DNA from: Bemisia tabaci
Lineage: Eukaryota; Arthropoda; Insecta; Hemiptera; Aleyrodidae
Assembly: GCF_918797505.1 (NCBI RefSeq)
Contig: NC_092802.1
Coordinates: 21,163,883-21,227,882, forward strand
Reading direction: 5' to 3'
DNA: 64,000 nucleotides
Shown: in pieces, positions 58,801 to 62,758 of the stretch
Position numbering within the stretch: the first letter of the stretch is position 1
Layout of the letters: the number at the start of each line of letters is the position of its first letter
The notes under the pieces: model-generated
What the model was told of the DNA's origin: nothing
The model's input: the letters and a program-made list of their open reading frames with translations, nothing else
Database searches by the model: none
Program-made: the position numbers and the translations under genes

Positions 58801-58958
58801 TTAAACTTTAAGTTTCATAACTAAATCAACTCATTGAACTTTTAGTTTGATAAATTTAGAGAAATATACAATAAAAATATACTTACAAAGAATTCAGAGA
58901 CTTTAGACCTTGAAACGCGTCGGCAGCGACTTTGGAAATGTGGTTCTTGCTGAGATCT
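22593..58958 (-). CDS. slit: Slit guidance protein, 17 visible exons, 5' part beyond the window
   Basis: Secreted ligand of Robo receptors, repelling axons at the midline and guiding muscle, heart and tracheal cells. Domain order on the minus strand matches Slit exactly: four LRR exons and LRRCT of domain 2 (58958-37622), LRRNT-LRRs-LRRCT of domain 3 (32195-29121), a single-exon domain 4 (28321-27737), six EGF repeats (27390-26251), laminin G (25954-23761), one more EGF, and a C-terminal cystine knot (22819-22593). All LRR exons of 72 nt share the same phase. Domain 2 is the Robo-binding domain. Signal peptide, LRR domain 1 and LRRNT of domain 2 are not found up to 64000. The visible coding sum is 3357 nt, one short of the 3358 needed; the missing base maps to the end of the 31261-31406 exon. 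Introns reach about 12 kb and contain another gene, a LINE and many MITEs. Confidence 0.96.
23590..23715 (-). mobile_element. Degenerate LINE fragment (C-terminal region)
   Basis: On the plus strand, phrases such as TTTTGTCATAATGTCATGAAC and GAAATGCCAGCTGATC match, with many changes, the strand of the complete LINE near 33010-33115 (GTTTGGTCATGACGTCGAAC, GAAATTCCTGCTGACC). No usable frame remains. It lies in the slit intron between the EGF 7 and cystine-knot exons. Confidence 0.6.
23761..24060 (-). CDS. slit: slit exon: laminin G end and EGF 7
   Basis: 300 nt, acceptor TGTTCTAG, donor GTCAGTTTC. It closes laminin G ([14 protein letters not shown] ... PGC), has an acidic linker ([11 protein letters not shown]) and a full EGF ([14 protein letters not shown] ... 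[13 protein letters not shown]). Confidence 0.95.
25031..25254 (-). CDS. slit: slit exon: laminin G part 2
   Basis: 224 nt, acceptor TTTTTCAG, donor GTAATTTC. It encodes [20 protein letters not shown] and [13 protein letters not shown], the conserved core of the laminin G sandwich. Confidence 0.94.
25720..25954 (-). CDS. slit: slit exon: EGF 6 end and laminin G part 1
   Basis: 235 nt, acceptor CTCAACAG, donor GTAACCTT. KRCEYL closes EGF 6; then [20 protein letters not shown], a typical laminin G strand pattern. Confidence 0.94.
26251..26768 (-). CDS. slit: slit exon: end of EGF 2 to EGF 6
   Basis: 518 nt, acceptor ATCGTAG, donor GTACGTCTT. It contains the end of EGF 2, EGF 3 ([15 protein letters not shown], calcium-binding type), EGF 4 ([19 protein letters not shown]), EGF 5 ([14 protein letters not shown]) and most of EGF 6 ([14 protein letters not shown]). 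The linker [15 protein letters not shown] between EGF 5 and 6 sits where Slit proteins are cut into N and C fragments. Confidence 0.95.
27174..27390 (-). CDS. slit: slit exon: EGF repeats 1 and 2
   Basis: 217 nt, acceptor TTTCCTAG, donor GTAATTTT. It encodes [20 protein letters not shown] ... [13 protein letters not shown] and the first half of EGF 2 ([15 protein letters not shown]). Confidence 0.94.
27737..28321 (-). CDS. slit: slit exon: complete LRR domain 4
   Basis: 585 nt in one exon: LRRNT ([20 protein letters not shown]), about five LRRs ([40 protein letters not shown]), and LRRCT ([18 protein letters not shown] through TCD). Domain 4 mediates Slit dimerisation in the family. Acceptor TTTTCTAG, donor GTATGATT. 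Confidence 0.96.
28600..28790. repeat. Short inverted-repeat element in a slit intron
   Basis: GGGACGTTTCAGCGTCTCAC at the left is mirrored by GTGAGACACCAAAATGTCC at the right, with ATCAACC.CTAAAAATA inside both arms. Confidence 0.55.
29121..29284 (-). CDS. slit: slit exon: LRRCT of domain 3
   Basis: 164 nt, acceptor TTTTCAG, donor GTGAGTAAC. It encodes [20 protein letters not shown], a cysteine C-cap, ending EFKCT. Confidence 0.95.
29548..29619 (-). CDS. slit: slit exon: last LRR of domain 3
   Basis: 72 nt encoding [20 protein letters not shown]; 'CVMPGSF' is a Slit domain 3 hallmark. Donor GTAAGTTTC. Confidence 0.95.
29680..30016. mobile_element. Decayed relative of the long-TIR family
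   Basis: GACCACTAGACAAGATGAGA at the left and ACCTTGTCTAGTTGCTC at the right match the ends of the 11174-11716 element; the interior has diverged. Confidence 0.5.
30719..30790 (-). CDS. slit: slit exon: LRR of domain 3
   Basis: 72 nt encoding [20 protein letters not shown], equivalent to 'GENKIKEISNKMF' in fly Slit. Acceptor CTTTCAG, donor GTAAGTATT. Confidence 0.95.
31041..31196. mobile_element. TTAA-flanked palindromic MITE
   Basis: TTAAGGTGATTCGT at the left and ACGAATCACCTTAA at the right; arms of about 50 bp include AGCTCAAAAGAAGTGGTC. The TTAA at both ends fits a piggyBac-type target. In the slit intron between the 30790 and 31261 exons. Confidence 0.8.
31261..31406 (-). CDS. slit: slit exon: two LRRs of domain 3, with a one-base phase problem
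   Basis: Encodes [20 protein letters not shown] and a second repeat [20 protein letters not shown]. By homology the exon should be 144 or 147 nt, leaving two bases for the split codon with the next exon. With the only usable donor (AATT then GTTAGTAGTC) it is 146 nt and leaves one base. See the finding on this exon. Confidence 0.85.
32051..32195 (-). CDS. slit: slit exon: LRRNT of domain 3
   Basis: 145 nt, acceptor TTATCAG, donor GTAAGTGAC. It encodes [20 protein letters not shown] and [16 protein letters not shown], the cysteine N-cap of LRR domain 3. Confidence 0.94.
32762..32776. repeat. LINE target-site duplication, copy 1
   Basis: TAGTAACCTTCTATA, identical to 35999-36013. Confidence 0.9.
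32777..35998 (-). mobile_element. Complete non-LTR retrotransposon (single-ORF LINE, RTE-like)
   Basis: About 3.2 kb bounded by the 15-bp direct repeat TAGTAACCTTCTATA at 32762-32776 and 35999-36013. The 5' leader before the frame is about 150 bp, the 3' tail only about 18 bp and made of TA repeats, as expected for RTE-type elements with short simple-repeat tails. Perfect target duplications and an unbroken frame suggest a recent insertion. It sits in a slit intron in slit orientation. Confidence 0.9.
32795..35851 (-). CDS. LINE endonuclease / reverse transcriptase
   Basis: 1018 residues without interruption. Order: basic N-terminus ([11 protein letters not shown], about 50-62); apurinic-like endonuclease (FGTWNVQGI near 65, VLTETKKKG near 93, [10 protein letters not shown] near 295); reverse transcriptase from about 520 ([11 protein letters not shown]), [29 protein letters not shown], and the catalytic FADDQ near 765; C-terminus with [11 protein letters not shown]. 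One ORF with endonuclease plus RT and no zinc-knuckle ORF1 fits the RTE clade; clade assignment is from general pattern only. The protein nicks target DNA and primes reverse transcription there. Confidence 0.92.
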   Translation of the reverse strand: MKATCLGEATPKSNPGPPGWGLSHRANSPVLVKSFTVKRPNNTSLGTTRTKRTRRQKLRKRTMVFGTWNVQGISNKLPEVISEIQKLGVDVAVLTETKKKGHGSENYGDYDLFYSGVAKDQRAQQGVAILLRRSLRKFVGTWEAVNQRIIKMNLNLYGHKITLLGVYGVNDDATVACKDQFFEDLNDEILNVGAGREAILMGDLNSRTGRRVNCKVVGPFGEDAVNDNGDRLISICSQTEMKILNGFFQHKDIHKYTWVQPTRGLKSIIDYVIVKHTTKLKLQQVRVCRGLSCGSDHHFLRADIAFPVKGIKDKEPMPEQQQSQGTQNHEVWYNIESLEHPSVKALYRKRLDEKLGDGLSGTTEEQYQFIKDCIHSAAKEALGVHKTSNKYQHPYWWDEEIEDEINLKRQKHLIFLSSKKTEDKVAYRKAQSKVRSLITRKKNEAWESNCSRINTYLGGRKSAESWKLIKGLRRDMKRDIVSPISLKKLEDHFKDLLTERRPEFRDNSTDNGRMNNLEIHTCDIIKAVKELINDKAPGPGGIPVELVKYGTAKLFECLRKLMQQCIRGDEVPREWKESWIKAIYKKKGRKDDCNNYRGLSVTGTISKVYGKILKAKIEDEWQDHEAEEQAGFRAGRSTIDHLFVIVQVIEKKMAVAQELHLIFVDLQKAYDSVPLVKLWEALEKSNFNGGLIDAVKRFYKGSFTKVKCHGGLSAGFYVTKGLKQGCCLSPTLFKIYLECVLKEWKKKCSGMGVPLGDLETLFTLCFADDQVVVAQDQDDAEYMMRKLVEEYRKWGLEVSISKSEKMTFGGDQQSIELEDGQQIKGCEHFKYLGVRLTQDGRTDQAIRERNTLARKAIAMLNGILWDQRISKDNKRRIYNAVVKSILTYGCEVWQLKKRTQDMLRATEMDFWRRSAGISRRDRVRNDRVRQIMEVENDIVFDVMTKQLVWYGHVNRMTEERLPKKMLDWVPPGRRRRGRPVRGWRQGVLNEIRDCQLPDDLWEDRALWRLGVAQRQRAL
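35999..36013. repeat. LINE target-site duplication, copy 2
   Basis: Identical to 32762-32776. Rejoining the flanks gives a short palindrome (ACAGAGAGTATAG, 7-bp loop, CTATACTCTCTGT). Confidence 0.9.
36630..37327. mobile_element. hAT-like element (CAGGGCCGGATT ends)
   Basis: Left CAGGGCCGGATTAAGGG, right TAAATCCGGCCCTG; perfect 8-bp target duplication GGAGATAC at 36622-36629 and 37328-37335. Interior includes a pair of 70-bp tandem units at 36887-37018. No transposase seen. Confidence 0.9.
36887..37018. repeat. Tandem pair of 'GCGCCTACAAGACTGCA' units
   Basis: Two copies of about 65-70 bp, each with GCGCCTACAAGACTGCA, GAATACTTCACGCATTG and CCAAACACAGTGCG. The same unit recurs at 61650-61810. 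Confidence 0.8.
37622..37785 (-). CDS. slit: slit exon: LRRCT of domain 2
   Basis: 164 nt, acceptor TTCCCCCAG, donor GGTAAGCC. It encodes [20 protein letters not shown], then [14 protein letters not shown] and EKFKCK: the cysteine-rich C-cap of LRR domain 2. Confidence 0.96.
38574..38645 (-). CDS. slit: slit exon: last LRR of domain 2
   Basis: 72 nt encoding [20 protein letters not shown], a Slit signature repeat. Separated from the previous exon by a 12.3-kb intron that contains a whole gene on the other strand. Confidence 0.95.
38845..39245 (-). repeat. Three tandem copies of a cysteine-frame repeat
   Basis: Units start near 38845, 38990 and 39145 (period about 145-155 bp), each with GTGAGATAACTATTCG, GCCGGTCACATTGCC and ATTGAAGGCGAAACG or close variants. 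On the minus strand the second and third read FAFNF..R.C...R..NSYLT.PCKYLIT. In the first the frame is cut by a stop upstream and a one-base insertion. Confidence 0.8.
39366..39780. repeat. Array of TCGATCGATTCACG-type units, second locus
   Basis: Dozens of variants of ATCGATCGA.TCACG, pointing inwards from both sides so that the two halves are inverted relative to each other (ATGAATCGATCGAAAA at the left, TTTTCGATCGATTCACG at the right). Related to the outer arms of 3590-4410 but without their inner unit. Confidence 0.8.
40191..40550. mobile_element. TIR element of the 'GGGCAGCCAACC' family, copy 2
   Basis: GAGAGTATGGACAACTCG at the left and CGAGTTGTCCATACTCTC at the right are perfect 18-bp inverted repeats; inside are GTAGCTCTTAGGGCCCAAAA and its mirror. 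Confidence 0.88.
40642..40909. mobile_element. CTGCCGTGCTAAGGA MITE, copy 1 (diverged)
   Basis: Left CTGCCGTGATGAAGAAAAA, right CATACGGTGTTGTTCCTCAG; ATAA occurs on both sides. Family marker GTTGCCAAATTT / AAATTTGGCAA present. Confidence 0.65.
41154..41405. mobile_element. CTGCCGTGCTAAGGA MITE, copy 2
   Basis: Left CTGCCGTGCTAAGGAAGA, right TTTCCTTAGCACGACAG; 4-bp flanks CAAA on both sides. Confidence 0.88.
42931..43184. mobile_element. CTGCCGTGCTAAGGA MITE, copy 3
   Basis: Left CTGTCGTGCTAAGGAAGA, right TCTTCCTTAGCACGGCAG; 4-bp flanks CATA on both sides. Confidence 0.9.
44746..44983. mobile_element. Palindromic MITE (CACTGG family), copy 2
   Basis: Same palindrome as 5086-5314. Ends 91 bp before the ATG of the nested kinase, so it lies in that gene's promoter or 5' UTR. 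Confidence 0.88.
45075..45371 (+). CDS. EcKL-like kinase exon 1
   Basis: 99 codons from ATG to ...EALFYCE, donor GAGGTATTTAT, phase 0. It carries the glycine-poor ATP loop ([13 protein letters not shown]) and catalytic-site Lys 73. Confidence 0.88.
45075..48498 (+). CDS. EcKinase/CHK-like small-molecule kinase, 4 exons, nested in a slit intron
   Basis: The spliced product is 410 residues, the normal length for insect ecdysteroid-kinase-like (EcKL, CHK/DUF1679) proteins, which phosphorylate steroids or other small molecules in the cytosol. Exons join in phases 0, 2, 2. Visible kinase features: VVVKVHP with the ATP-site Lys at 73, [10 protein letters not shown] with the helix-C Glu near 93, a D-rich hinge region, LAKFHSLSF (165-173), Brenner-type motif [13 protein letters not shown] (catalytic Asp 259, Asn 263), and [20 protein letters not shown] (Asp 281). 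Two normally conserved residues differ: His of HGD is Arg and Gln of DFQ is Ala. The ATG at 45075 follows an A-rich context and an in-frame start with typical N-terminal length. The gene lies wholly within a 12.3-kb slit intron on the opposite strand. Substrate unknown. Confidence 0.88.
45588..45839. mobile_element. CTGCCGTGCTAAGGA MITE, copy 4
   Basis: Left CTGCCGCGCTAAGAAAAA, right TTTCCCTTAGCACGGCAG; 4-bp flanks AGTT on both sides. In intron 1 of the nested kinase. Confidence 0.9.
46354..46547 (+). CDS. EcKL-like kinase exon 2
   Basis: 194 nt, acceptor CTCAAG, donor AGGTCAGTC. It encodes [19 protein letters not shown], then [13 protein letters not shown], the hinge-like 'iiLEDl' region of the family. 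Confidence 0.86.
46915..47085. mobile_element. Partial copy of the GTCACC...GGTGAC TIR element
   Basis: Right arm ATGGCGGCGGAAACTTTT, CGTCGCATGGCGCTTGTGAT and GGGTGACGA match the element at 54787-55054; left arm shortened (TATCACAAGCGCCAT). Ends about 40 bp before the acceptor of kinase exon 3. Confidence 0.7.
47127..47492 (+). CDS. EcKL-like kinase exon 3 (catalytic loop)
   Basis: 366 nt, acceptor CTTATAG, donor GAGGTGGGTA. It encodes LAKFHSLSF, the [12 protein letters not shown] loop and VVFVDWAVL. An insertion of MITE-like sequence begins within about 15 bp of this donor. Confidence 0.9.
47500..47612. mobile_element. Palindromic MITE at a splice donor
   Basis: CGGAACTATGTGCATTATG at the left mirrors GCACTTAGTTCCG at the right; the right end continues ACAGAAATACG. 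Matches 53033-53148 but lacks the outer left end. Begins within about 10-15 bp of the exon 3 donor of the nested kinase. Confidence 0.75.
47858..48068. mobile_element. Half-copy of the GTTGGAGTTTTTTAGCCAACG element
   Basis: GAGGCTGCACTGCACT, GTCTGCAGTTGCC, GAGCATTTTCCCTCTGTATT and ACGCACGTTGGC match the right part of 52213-52554. In intron 3 of the nested kinase, ending about 55 bp before exon 4. Confidence 0.7.
48123..48498 (+). CDS. EcKL-like kinase terminal exon 4
   Basis: 376 nt, acceptor CTTGTAG; completes Arg, then [30 protein letters not shown] typical of the C-lobe, to FEL and TAG. Noticeably more GC-rich than the flanking introns. Confidence 0.9.
48556..48703. mobile_element. GGATCC-ended MITE, intact copy
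   Basis: GGATCCAGCAAATTGGCAAC at the left pairs with GTTGCTAAATTTCTGGATCC at the right. Lies about 60 bp past the kinase stop, so probably in its 3' UTR. Confidence 0.8.
49977..50467. mobile_element. Palindromic MITE (CACTGG family), copy 3, split by another MITE
   Basis: Outer arms match the family (CATTGGATCTGGAGT at the left, ACTCTAGATCCAATG at the right). The middle is replaced by the separate element at 50073-50331, doubling the length to 491 bp. Confidence 0.88.
50073..50331. mobile_element. TIR element (GGATCGCATTTTGCAAAAAGG), nested
   Basis: GCATTTTGCAAAAAGGAACC at the left, GGTTCCTTTTTGCAAAATGC at the right, and CTAGCATTGCAATG / GGCAATGCTAG inside. Sits in the centre of the CACTGG-family MITE. 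Confidence 0.85.
50467..50712. mobile_element. Relative of the GCATTTTGCAAAAAGG element
   Basis: GCGTTTAACAAAAAGGAGCC at the left, GGTTCTTTTTTGCTAAATGC at the right. Directly abuts the end of the composite MITE. Confidence 0.7.
50964..51035 (-). CDS. slit: slit exon: LRR in domain 2
   Basis: 72 nt encoding [17 protein letters not shown] and on, matching the Slit domain 2 repeat before 'LSLYDNNI'. Acceptor ATTGCAG, donor GTAAGTATC. Confidence 0.94.
51534..51605 (-). CDS. slit: slit exon: LRR in domain 2
   Basis: 72 nt encoding [18 protein letters not shown] and on; this 'LYGNKI.DLP.GVF' repeat is nearly invariant in Slit proteins. Donor GTAAGTATC. Confidence 0.93.
51768..51880 (-). repeat. 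Cysteine-frame repeat, single copy
   Basis: Same unit as 38845-39245. The minus strand reads [20 protein letters not shown] and continues YLTAPCKFF without a stop. Confidence 0.8.
52074..52735. mobile_element. TIR element of the 'GGGCAGCCAACC' family, copy 3, interrupted
   Basis: GTACGGA at the left, TCCGTAC at the right; AGGGCCAAGGAGGGCAGCCA inside the left arm. The left interior matches 1180-1300 (ACACGAAAA, CACTGCCAATCT.CAGATTCC). The centre is occupied by 52213-52554. Confidence 0.75.
52213..52554. mobile_element. TIR element (GTTGGAGTTTTTTAGCCAACG), nested
   Basis: GTTGGAGTTTTTTAGCCAAC at the left mirrors GTTGGCTAAAAAACTCCAAC at the right; inner arms share ACGCACG..TTTAAA and the AGCACAATTTTCCCTC / GAGGGGAAAGTGTGCTC pair. 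Inserted in 52074-52735. Confidence 0.85.
53033..53148. mobile_element. Palindromic MITE (CGTATTTCTGCCAAACGGAA)
   Basis: CGTATTTCTGCCAAACGGAA mirrors TTCCGTTTGGCAGAAATACG; centre TGAGCCCTG / CAGGGCTCA. Same family as 47500-47612. Confidence 0.88.
53573..53736. mobile_element. hAT-like MITE (CAGTGGCGTGGCG family), copy 4
   Basis: Left CAGTAGCGTGGCGTGAAT, right TTCACGCCACGCCACTG; flanks GTTCTAGA and GTCCTATA agree at 6 of 8. Carries the GGTGTT.GC.GCGAACACC hairpin in its centre, as copy 1 does. Confidence 0.82.
53744..54061. mobile_element. TIR element (CTATAGAGTCCCTTTATACTGA)
   Basis: AGAGTCC..TTATACTGAT at the left mirrors ATCAGTATAGAAGGACTCT at the right; second pair CACAAACGGGAATAAAGATT / AATCTTTATTCCCGTTTGTG. 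Starts 7 bp after the preceding hAT-like MITE. Confidence 0.85.
54787..55054. mobile_element. TIR element (GTCACCTTTCGGCC...GGCCGGAAGGTGAC)
   Basis: Arms of about 75 bp: GTCACCTTTCGGCC, CACAAGCGCCATGCGACGTT, AATTTCCGCC and their complements at the right. Two further TCTGTAAAAAAA motifs sit at the inner edges. Confidence 0.88.
55170..55255. repeat. Right-end fragment of a CAGTGGCGTGGCG-type MITE
   Basis: ATCGATGTATCGCACAGCAC and GCTACGCCATTG resemble the right halves of the hAT-like MITE copies; truncated on the left. Confidence 0.5.
55256..55916. mobile_element. hAT-like element (CAGTGGCGTAACGG ends)
   Basis: Left CAGTGGCGTAACGG, right CCGTTACGCCACTG; target duplication CGCCATTG / CGCCCTTG (7 of 8). 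Interior is dominated by GGGCCC-rich blocks (GGGGGCCC, AAGGGCCC). Reading frames on both strands here are low-complexity and not genes. Confidence 0.88.
55925..56142. mobile_element. CTGCCGTGCTAAGGA MITE, copy 5, left end missing
   Basis: Right end TTTTTCCTTAGCACGGCAG intact; left end begins only at CCAGAGTTGCCAAATTTCC, directly against the hAT-like element's target duplication. Confidence 0.8.
56647..56735. repeat. Long hairpin
   Basis: Arms of about 34 bp (ACAAATGTTGAGGTATTAGC... and its mirror ...GGCTAAAAGCTCAACATTTGT), loop of about 20 bp A/T. Only two or three mismatches. Confidence 0.85.
56839..57069. mobile_element. Palindromic MITE (CACTGG family), copy 4
   Basis: Same palindrome: CATTGGATCTAGAGTCCA at the left, TGGACTCGAGATTCAATG at the right. 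Starts about 100 bp after the long hairpin. Confidence 0.88.
58351..58484. mobile_element. Short TIR element (AAATTGGACTTCATTTTGCA)
   Basis: AAATTGGACTTCATTTTGCA pairs with TGCAAAATGTAGTCCAATTT (one mismatch in 20). Interior 'GGAGTTC..' and 'GGTTCCG..' recall the 50073 element. Confidence 0.8.
58686..58800 (-). repeat. Cysteine-frame repeat, single copy
   Basis: Same unit; the minus strand reads [26 protein letters not shown]. Lies 87 bp downstream (slit sense) of the slit exon at 58887-58958. Confidence 0.8.
58887..58958 (-). CDS. slit: slit exon: LRR in domain 2
   Basis: 72 nt, acceptor TTTTTTCAG, donor GTAAGTATA. It encodes [20 protein letters not shown], one leucine-rich repeat; enters with one base of a split codon and leaves with two, as every 72-nt slit exon here. 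First visible slit exon. Confidence 0.88.
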
Positions 58959-59635
58959 CTGAAAAAAGAGAGAAGACGTAGAGACATTAAGAGGAGTTTC
59001 AGGAATTATGAAAACACGCTTTAACACAAAATATGATGAGATTGGGCAGAATGGACCAACAGTTGGAGTGAAAAAATAAAAATACTGAACCGCAGCTCAT
59101 GAAGGCTGGATTCTGCAACATTTGGTGCGAAATACTCCCAAAAATAACTTTTAGAGAGCCGTTCGAGAACAATGAATTGTGAACTTCAAAAGAACGAATT
59201 TTAGGTTTGCCAGCTTTCTAACGACTCATTTTAATCCCTTGTGACACTTCTTTTAATGCAGATTTCGACTTGAAATTTTGATCTTACGTTCTTGAGACCA
59301 TTAGAAAGCGATGAGCATCAAAAACTGACTAACTACATCTTCACCTTAAATTGTAAATCTCACTGTTCTAGATGGGGATCAAAATCTCCCGTGAAAGGCA
59401 AGTAGCGGGAATGGGAACGAGAATATCTGGAAGTGTTAAAGATGGCCCTTCAAAGTGTGAGTGATTACTGTGTATTTACACGTGCATATGTCTGTTTATT
59501 TTGTCAAAGCTCCCTGAGAAAAGAGATTTTGGGTGGGAATTTCCCGGAAACTTTCCGGAGGAGTTCCGGTTCCCATTCGAAGGATTCCATTTAGATTCCT
59601 GGTTCCGAAAATTTGACCACCCACCGTAAGGCATA

Positions 59636-59848
59636 CACGGAAAAAAACGTTGGATATATAGCATTTGCCAAGCCCCGATTAAAAAAACGGCACGACCAGA
59701 CAGTATGGTAACTTTTACCAAAATTATTGTCACAATAAGGAAAAATCTTGTTACTCTCGCGATGGTGCTGATGAAAGTTACCATTCTCTCGGGTTGTGCC
59801 GTTTATTAGCCAGAATATGGTAAATACTATCTAATTTCTTTCTCCGTG
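59636..59848. mobile_element. TA-flanked TIR element (CACGGAAAAAAACG)
   Basis: CACGGAAAAAAA at the left, TTTCTTTCTCCGTG at the right, TA on each side. An inner GGCACGACC / GGTTGTGCC pair and GTAACTTT / AAAGTTAC form a second palindrome. Confidence 0.78.
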
Positions 59849-60771
59849 TAGACGGATCGATATACTTTAAATAGGGGGGGGGGGGGGGGGTGTGTGGATC
59901 CGGAGGGCTCACCTCAAAATTTTGTCGAATTTTCAAAGCATCTAATAAGTAGTTAGTTGAGTCAATGCAAGCGCCCTTCCTTCATCTCTCCTTCGTTCCT
60001 CTTTCTTTTTCTCTCCCCTTTATCTTCCTCCTTTTTCAGGCGAAAGGGGGGGGGGGCGTGCGTCTCCTTCGCCCCCCTGGATCCGCCTATGCACATTATG
60101 CCTGAATCCATCACAAATTTTGATAGACATAATTTTATTTATGAAGTGTGTTCTCACCATTCGTCATCTTATTTGCCCCTTTTTTTTAAAAAAAAAAAAC
60201 GGAGACGAGAAAGGTTCAGGAATCAATTTTTCACGGAGGGTGCGCGCCGAATCAAAAACGCGTCGGGAACATTGCAGTCAACGACACAACCCATTACGTT
60301 ACACTACCTATAAGTGAGCGGCTCCATATTAATAAAACGTCTCTTCCATAAACACAGCCGAAGAGGATATTCAAAGCCTTTGCTGAGCACTGGGAGCCTC
60401 CCCTCAAGGCCAATCCATCAAGCACCCCCCGGTTGCCCGGCTTTGTCGAAGGCAATTGCGTTAGCGGAGGAATGTGAAATATGAAAAACGTAATGCAATA
60501 AATATCCGGACAAACAGCTGGGTCCGTCGAAACGGCTTATCGAGGGATCGTAAATGCTACGGACAATTCTGTTCGCGACTTCATCCATCTCGGGGCGAAT
60601 TGAGTTACGTTGGCCGGTGGAGTAGCGGCACCCCTTCCGAGCAGGTGAAGGGATGAGGGTGGATGCTCAGCGGCCCATCAATTTTTCCGCGAGGGTACCT
60701 TCGTTGAAAGCACGTGCTTGGAACCGCAAGGAGAGTACCCGTTATGCAGAATCGCATTTAGACGGACAATG

Positions 60772-61021
60772 CTGCCGTGCTAAGGAAGAACGCCGTATGA
60801 ACATTCCAGGGTTGCCAAATATCCTTCAATTAAATGTTTATTTTTGAGGAACTTTATGAATATTTTTCCTTGAAACTCTCAGGGACTATAGGTGGAATTG
60901 CGAACAAAATTATCTGAAAAATTGAAAAGAAAATATTCATAAGTTTTCCAGGAAATTAATGTTTTATCAAAGGAAATTTGGCAACGCCTAGAGGTTCATA
61001 CGAGGTTCCTTTGCATAGCAG
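60772..61021. mobile_element. CTGCCGTGCTAAGGA MITE, copy 6
   Basis: Left CTGCCGTGCTAAGGAAGA; right end partly decayed (GTTCCTTTGCATAGCAG); 4-bp flanks AATG on both sides. Confidence 0.85.
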
Positions 61022-61649
61022 AATGGCAGAGGATTTCATTGGATGGATGACATTCCGCAGACGTTTCTTACGCGCACGTAGTAGACCGTCCATGGGATCT
61101 TACGGAACTTACGGTCCGTTCGTAAATGACGTCACGCACCTAAGGGAAGGAGGGCGGTCCGGAGGTGCCTGTTTTGAGAATGAAATTAGTGATTGTTATA
61201 ACTAAAATAGTGGTGTTTCAGATCGGTAAGCCAGGATTGCGCGAAAGGTCTAAGAAAATATATGAGGATTGCGCAAAATAGGCACAAGGATTGCGCGAAT
61301 AGAAACCTTAACATCTGCTACAGGAATGCGTGAATTTAAAATGAAATTAATTTAAGGTAGAAGTTTGGCAAAACAGGAAACAGTAGGAAAATAAACGCAT
61401 TTTTATGTTGACGCTAGTTAAGGTTAGTTTGTTGACAAGTCATCGATATCGTACCTTCTCATGATAAATGCAAGGAAAATATTGAGTGATGGTCATGGGT
61501 ATAAAGAACTTTCCTAACTTTTCTCAGAAAAAATATTTAATCGGGTGAAACGAGGCAACGTTGGAATGCTCATACATCGTCGAAACACAACGTAGGCCTT
61601 TGAAGCTCTATTATTCGATGCCGTGATTATTCTAACGCGAGTTCGAATA

Positions 61650-61810
61650 ATCGTGCCAAACACAGTGCGGCCATCGTTAAACGTATATCAGCGCCTGCAA
61701 GACTTTAGGAATACTTCACGCATTGCGCCAAACAGTGTGGTCGGCGTAAAGCCCATATTAGCGCCTCCAAGACTGCATGAATACTTCTCGCATTGCGCCA
61801 AACGCAAGGC
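61650..61810. repeat. Tandem 'GCGCCT.CAAGACT' units, second locus
   Basis: Two to three copies of the unit found at 36887-37018 (GCGCCTGCAAGACTTTAGGA, ATACTTCACGCATTGCGCC, CCAAACACAGTGCGGCC). Confidence 0.78.
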
Positions 61811-62505
61811 AGTCGGTATCAGAAAAATTTGCGCAATCCTAAGCATCTCCAAAAAGGTAAAAAAAGGGACATTCGCGCAATCCTATCGCAGCCTTTCAGA
61901 TGAACTTTTGATCAATGGTAGCTATAACAAATGCTAATAAGTTGACCGTCGAGTGATATTTTTACCACAACTTCAATGAAAGTATCCTTTAATGGCAGTG
62001 GTGTAATAACTTCTCGACCATGCGACCGGGCAGGTCGCAATTGCTGGCGTGTAAAAATGGGAAGGCCCCGAAAACGGGATTTTTCGATGGGAAAGCCGGG
62101 AAAATCGCGTTTTTATTTGCAAACCTGCGGTGAAAATCACTCTTTTTCGCAAAATCGTGCTAAAAATCACGTGTTTTTCGCAAAATCGCGGACGTTTGAA
62201 CATACAGAGTGATACAAAAATTATTTTATTGAAATTTCTGGGAAAAGAAGTTTTTTTAAAAATGGAAAGGCCAATTTAATAAATGGGGAGCTTTCTGCAT
62301 CTCTATTAATGGTAAAAATGTTGTTATTCGTTATGGCTGCCATTAATTGAGAGTTCGTATATGGAACAGCACTACAACGGCGATTTTAACCATTGTTTTA
62401 TTCTCATTGTGGAATGTACGAAAAGTTACATTAGGAAGCTAGTCTTTAAAGAAGAATAATAAAGAGAATAAATAAGTAAAAACTTCAGCGCTTTGAAGAG
62501 CTACA

Positions 62506-62758
62506 CTGCCGTGCTAAGGAAAAACGCCGTATGAACCTTCAGGCGTCGCCAAATTTCCTTTGATAAAACACGAATTTCCTGGTAAACTTATGAATATTTT
62601 ACTTCCAATTTTTCAGATAATTTTGGTGGCTATTTCACCTGAAGTTCCTGAAAATTTCAAGAAAACATATTCATACCGCTCCGCAAAAATAAACATTTTA
62701 TCGAAGGAAATTTGGCAACTCTCAAATGCTCATACGGCGTTCTTCCTCAGCACGGCAG
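62506..62758. mobile_element. CTGCCGTGCTAAGGA MITE, copy 7
   Basis: Left CTGCCGTGCTAAGGAAAA, right TCTTCCTCAGCACGGCAG; 4-bp flanks TACA on both sides. Confidence 0.9.
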
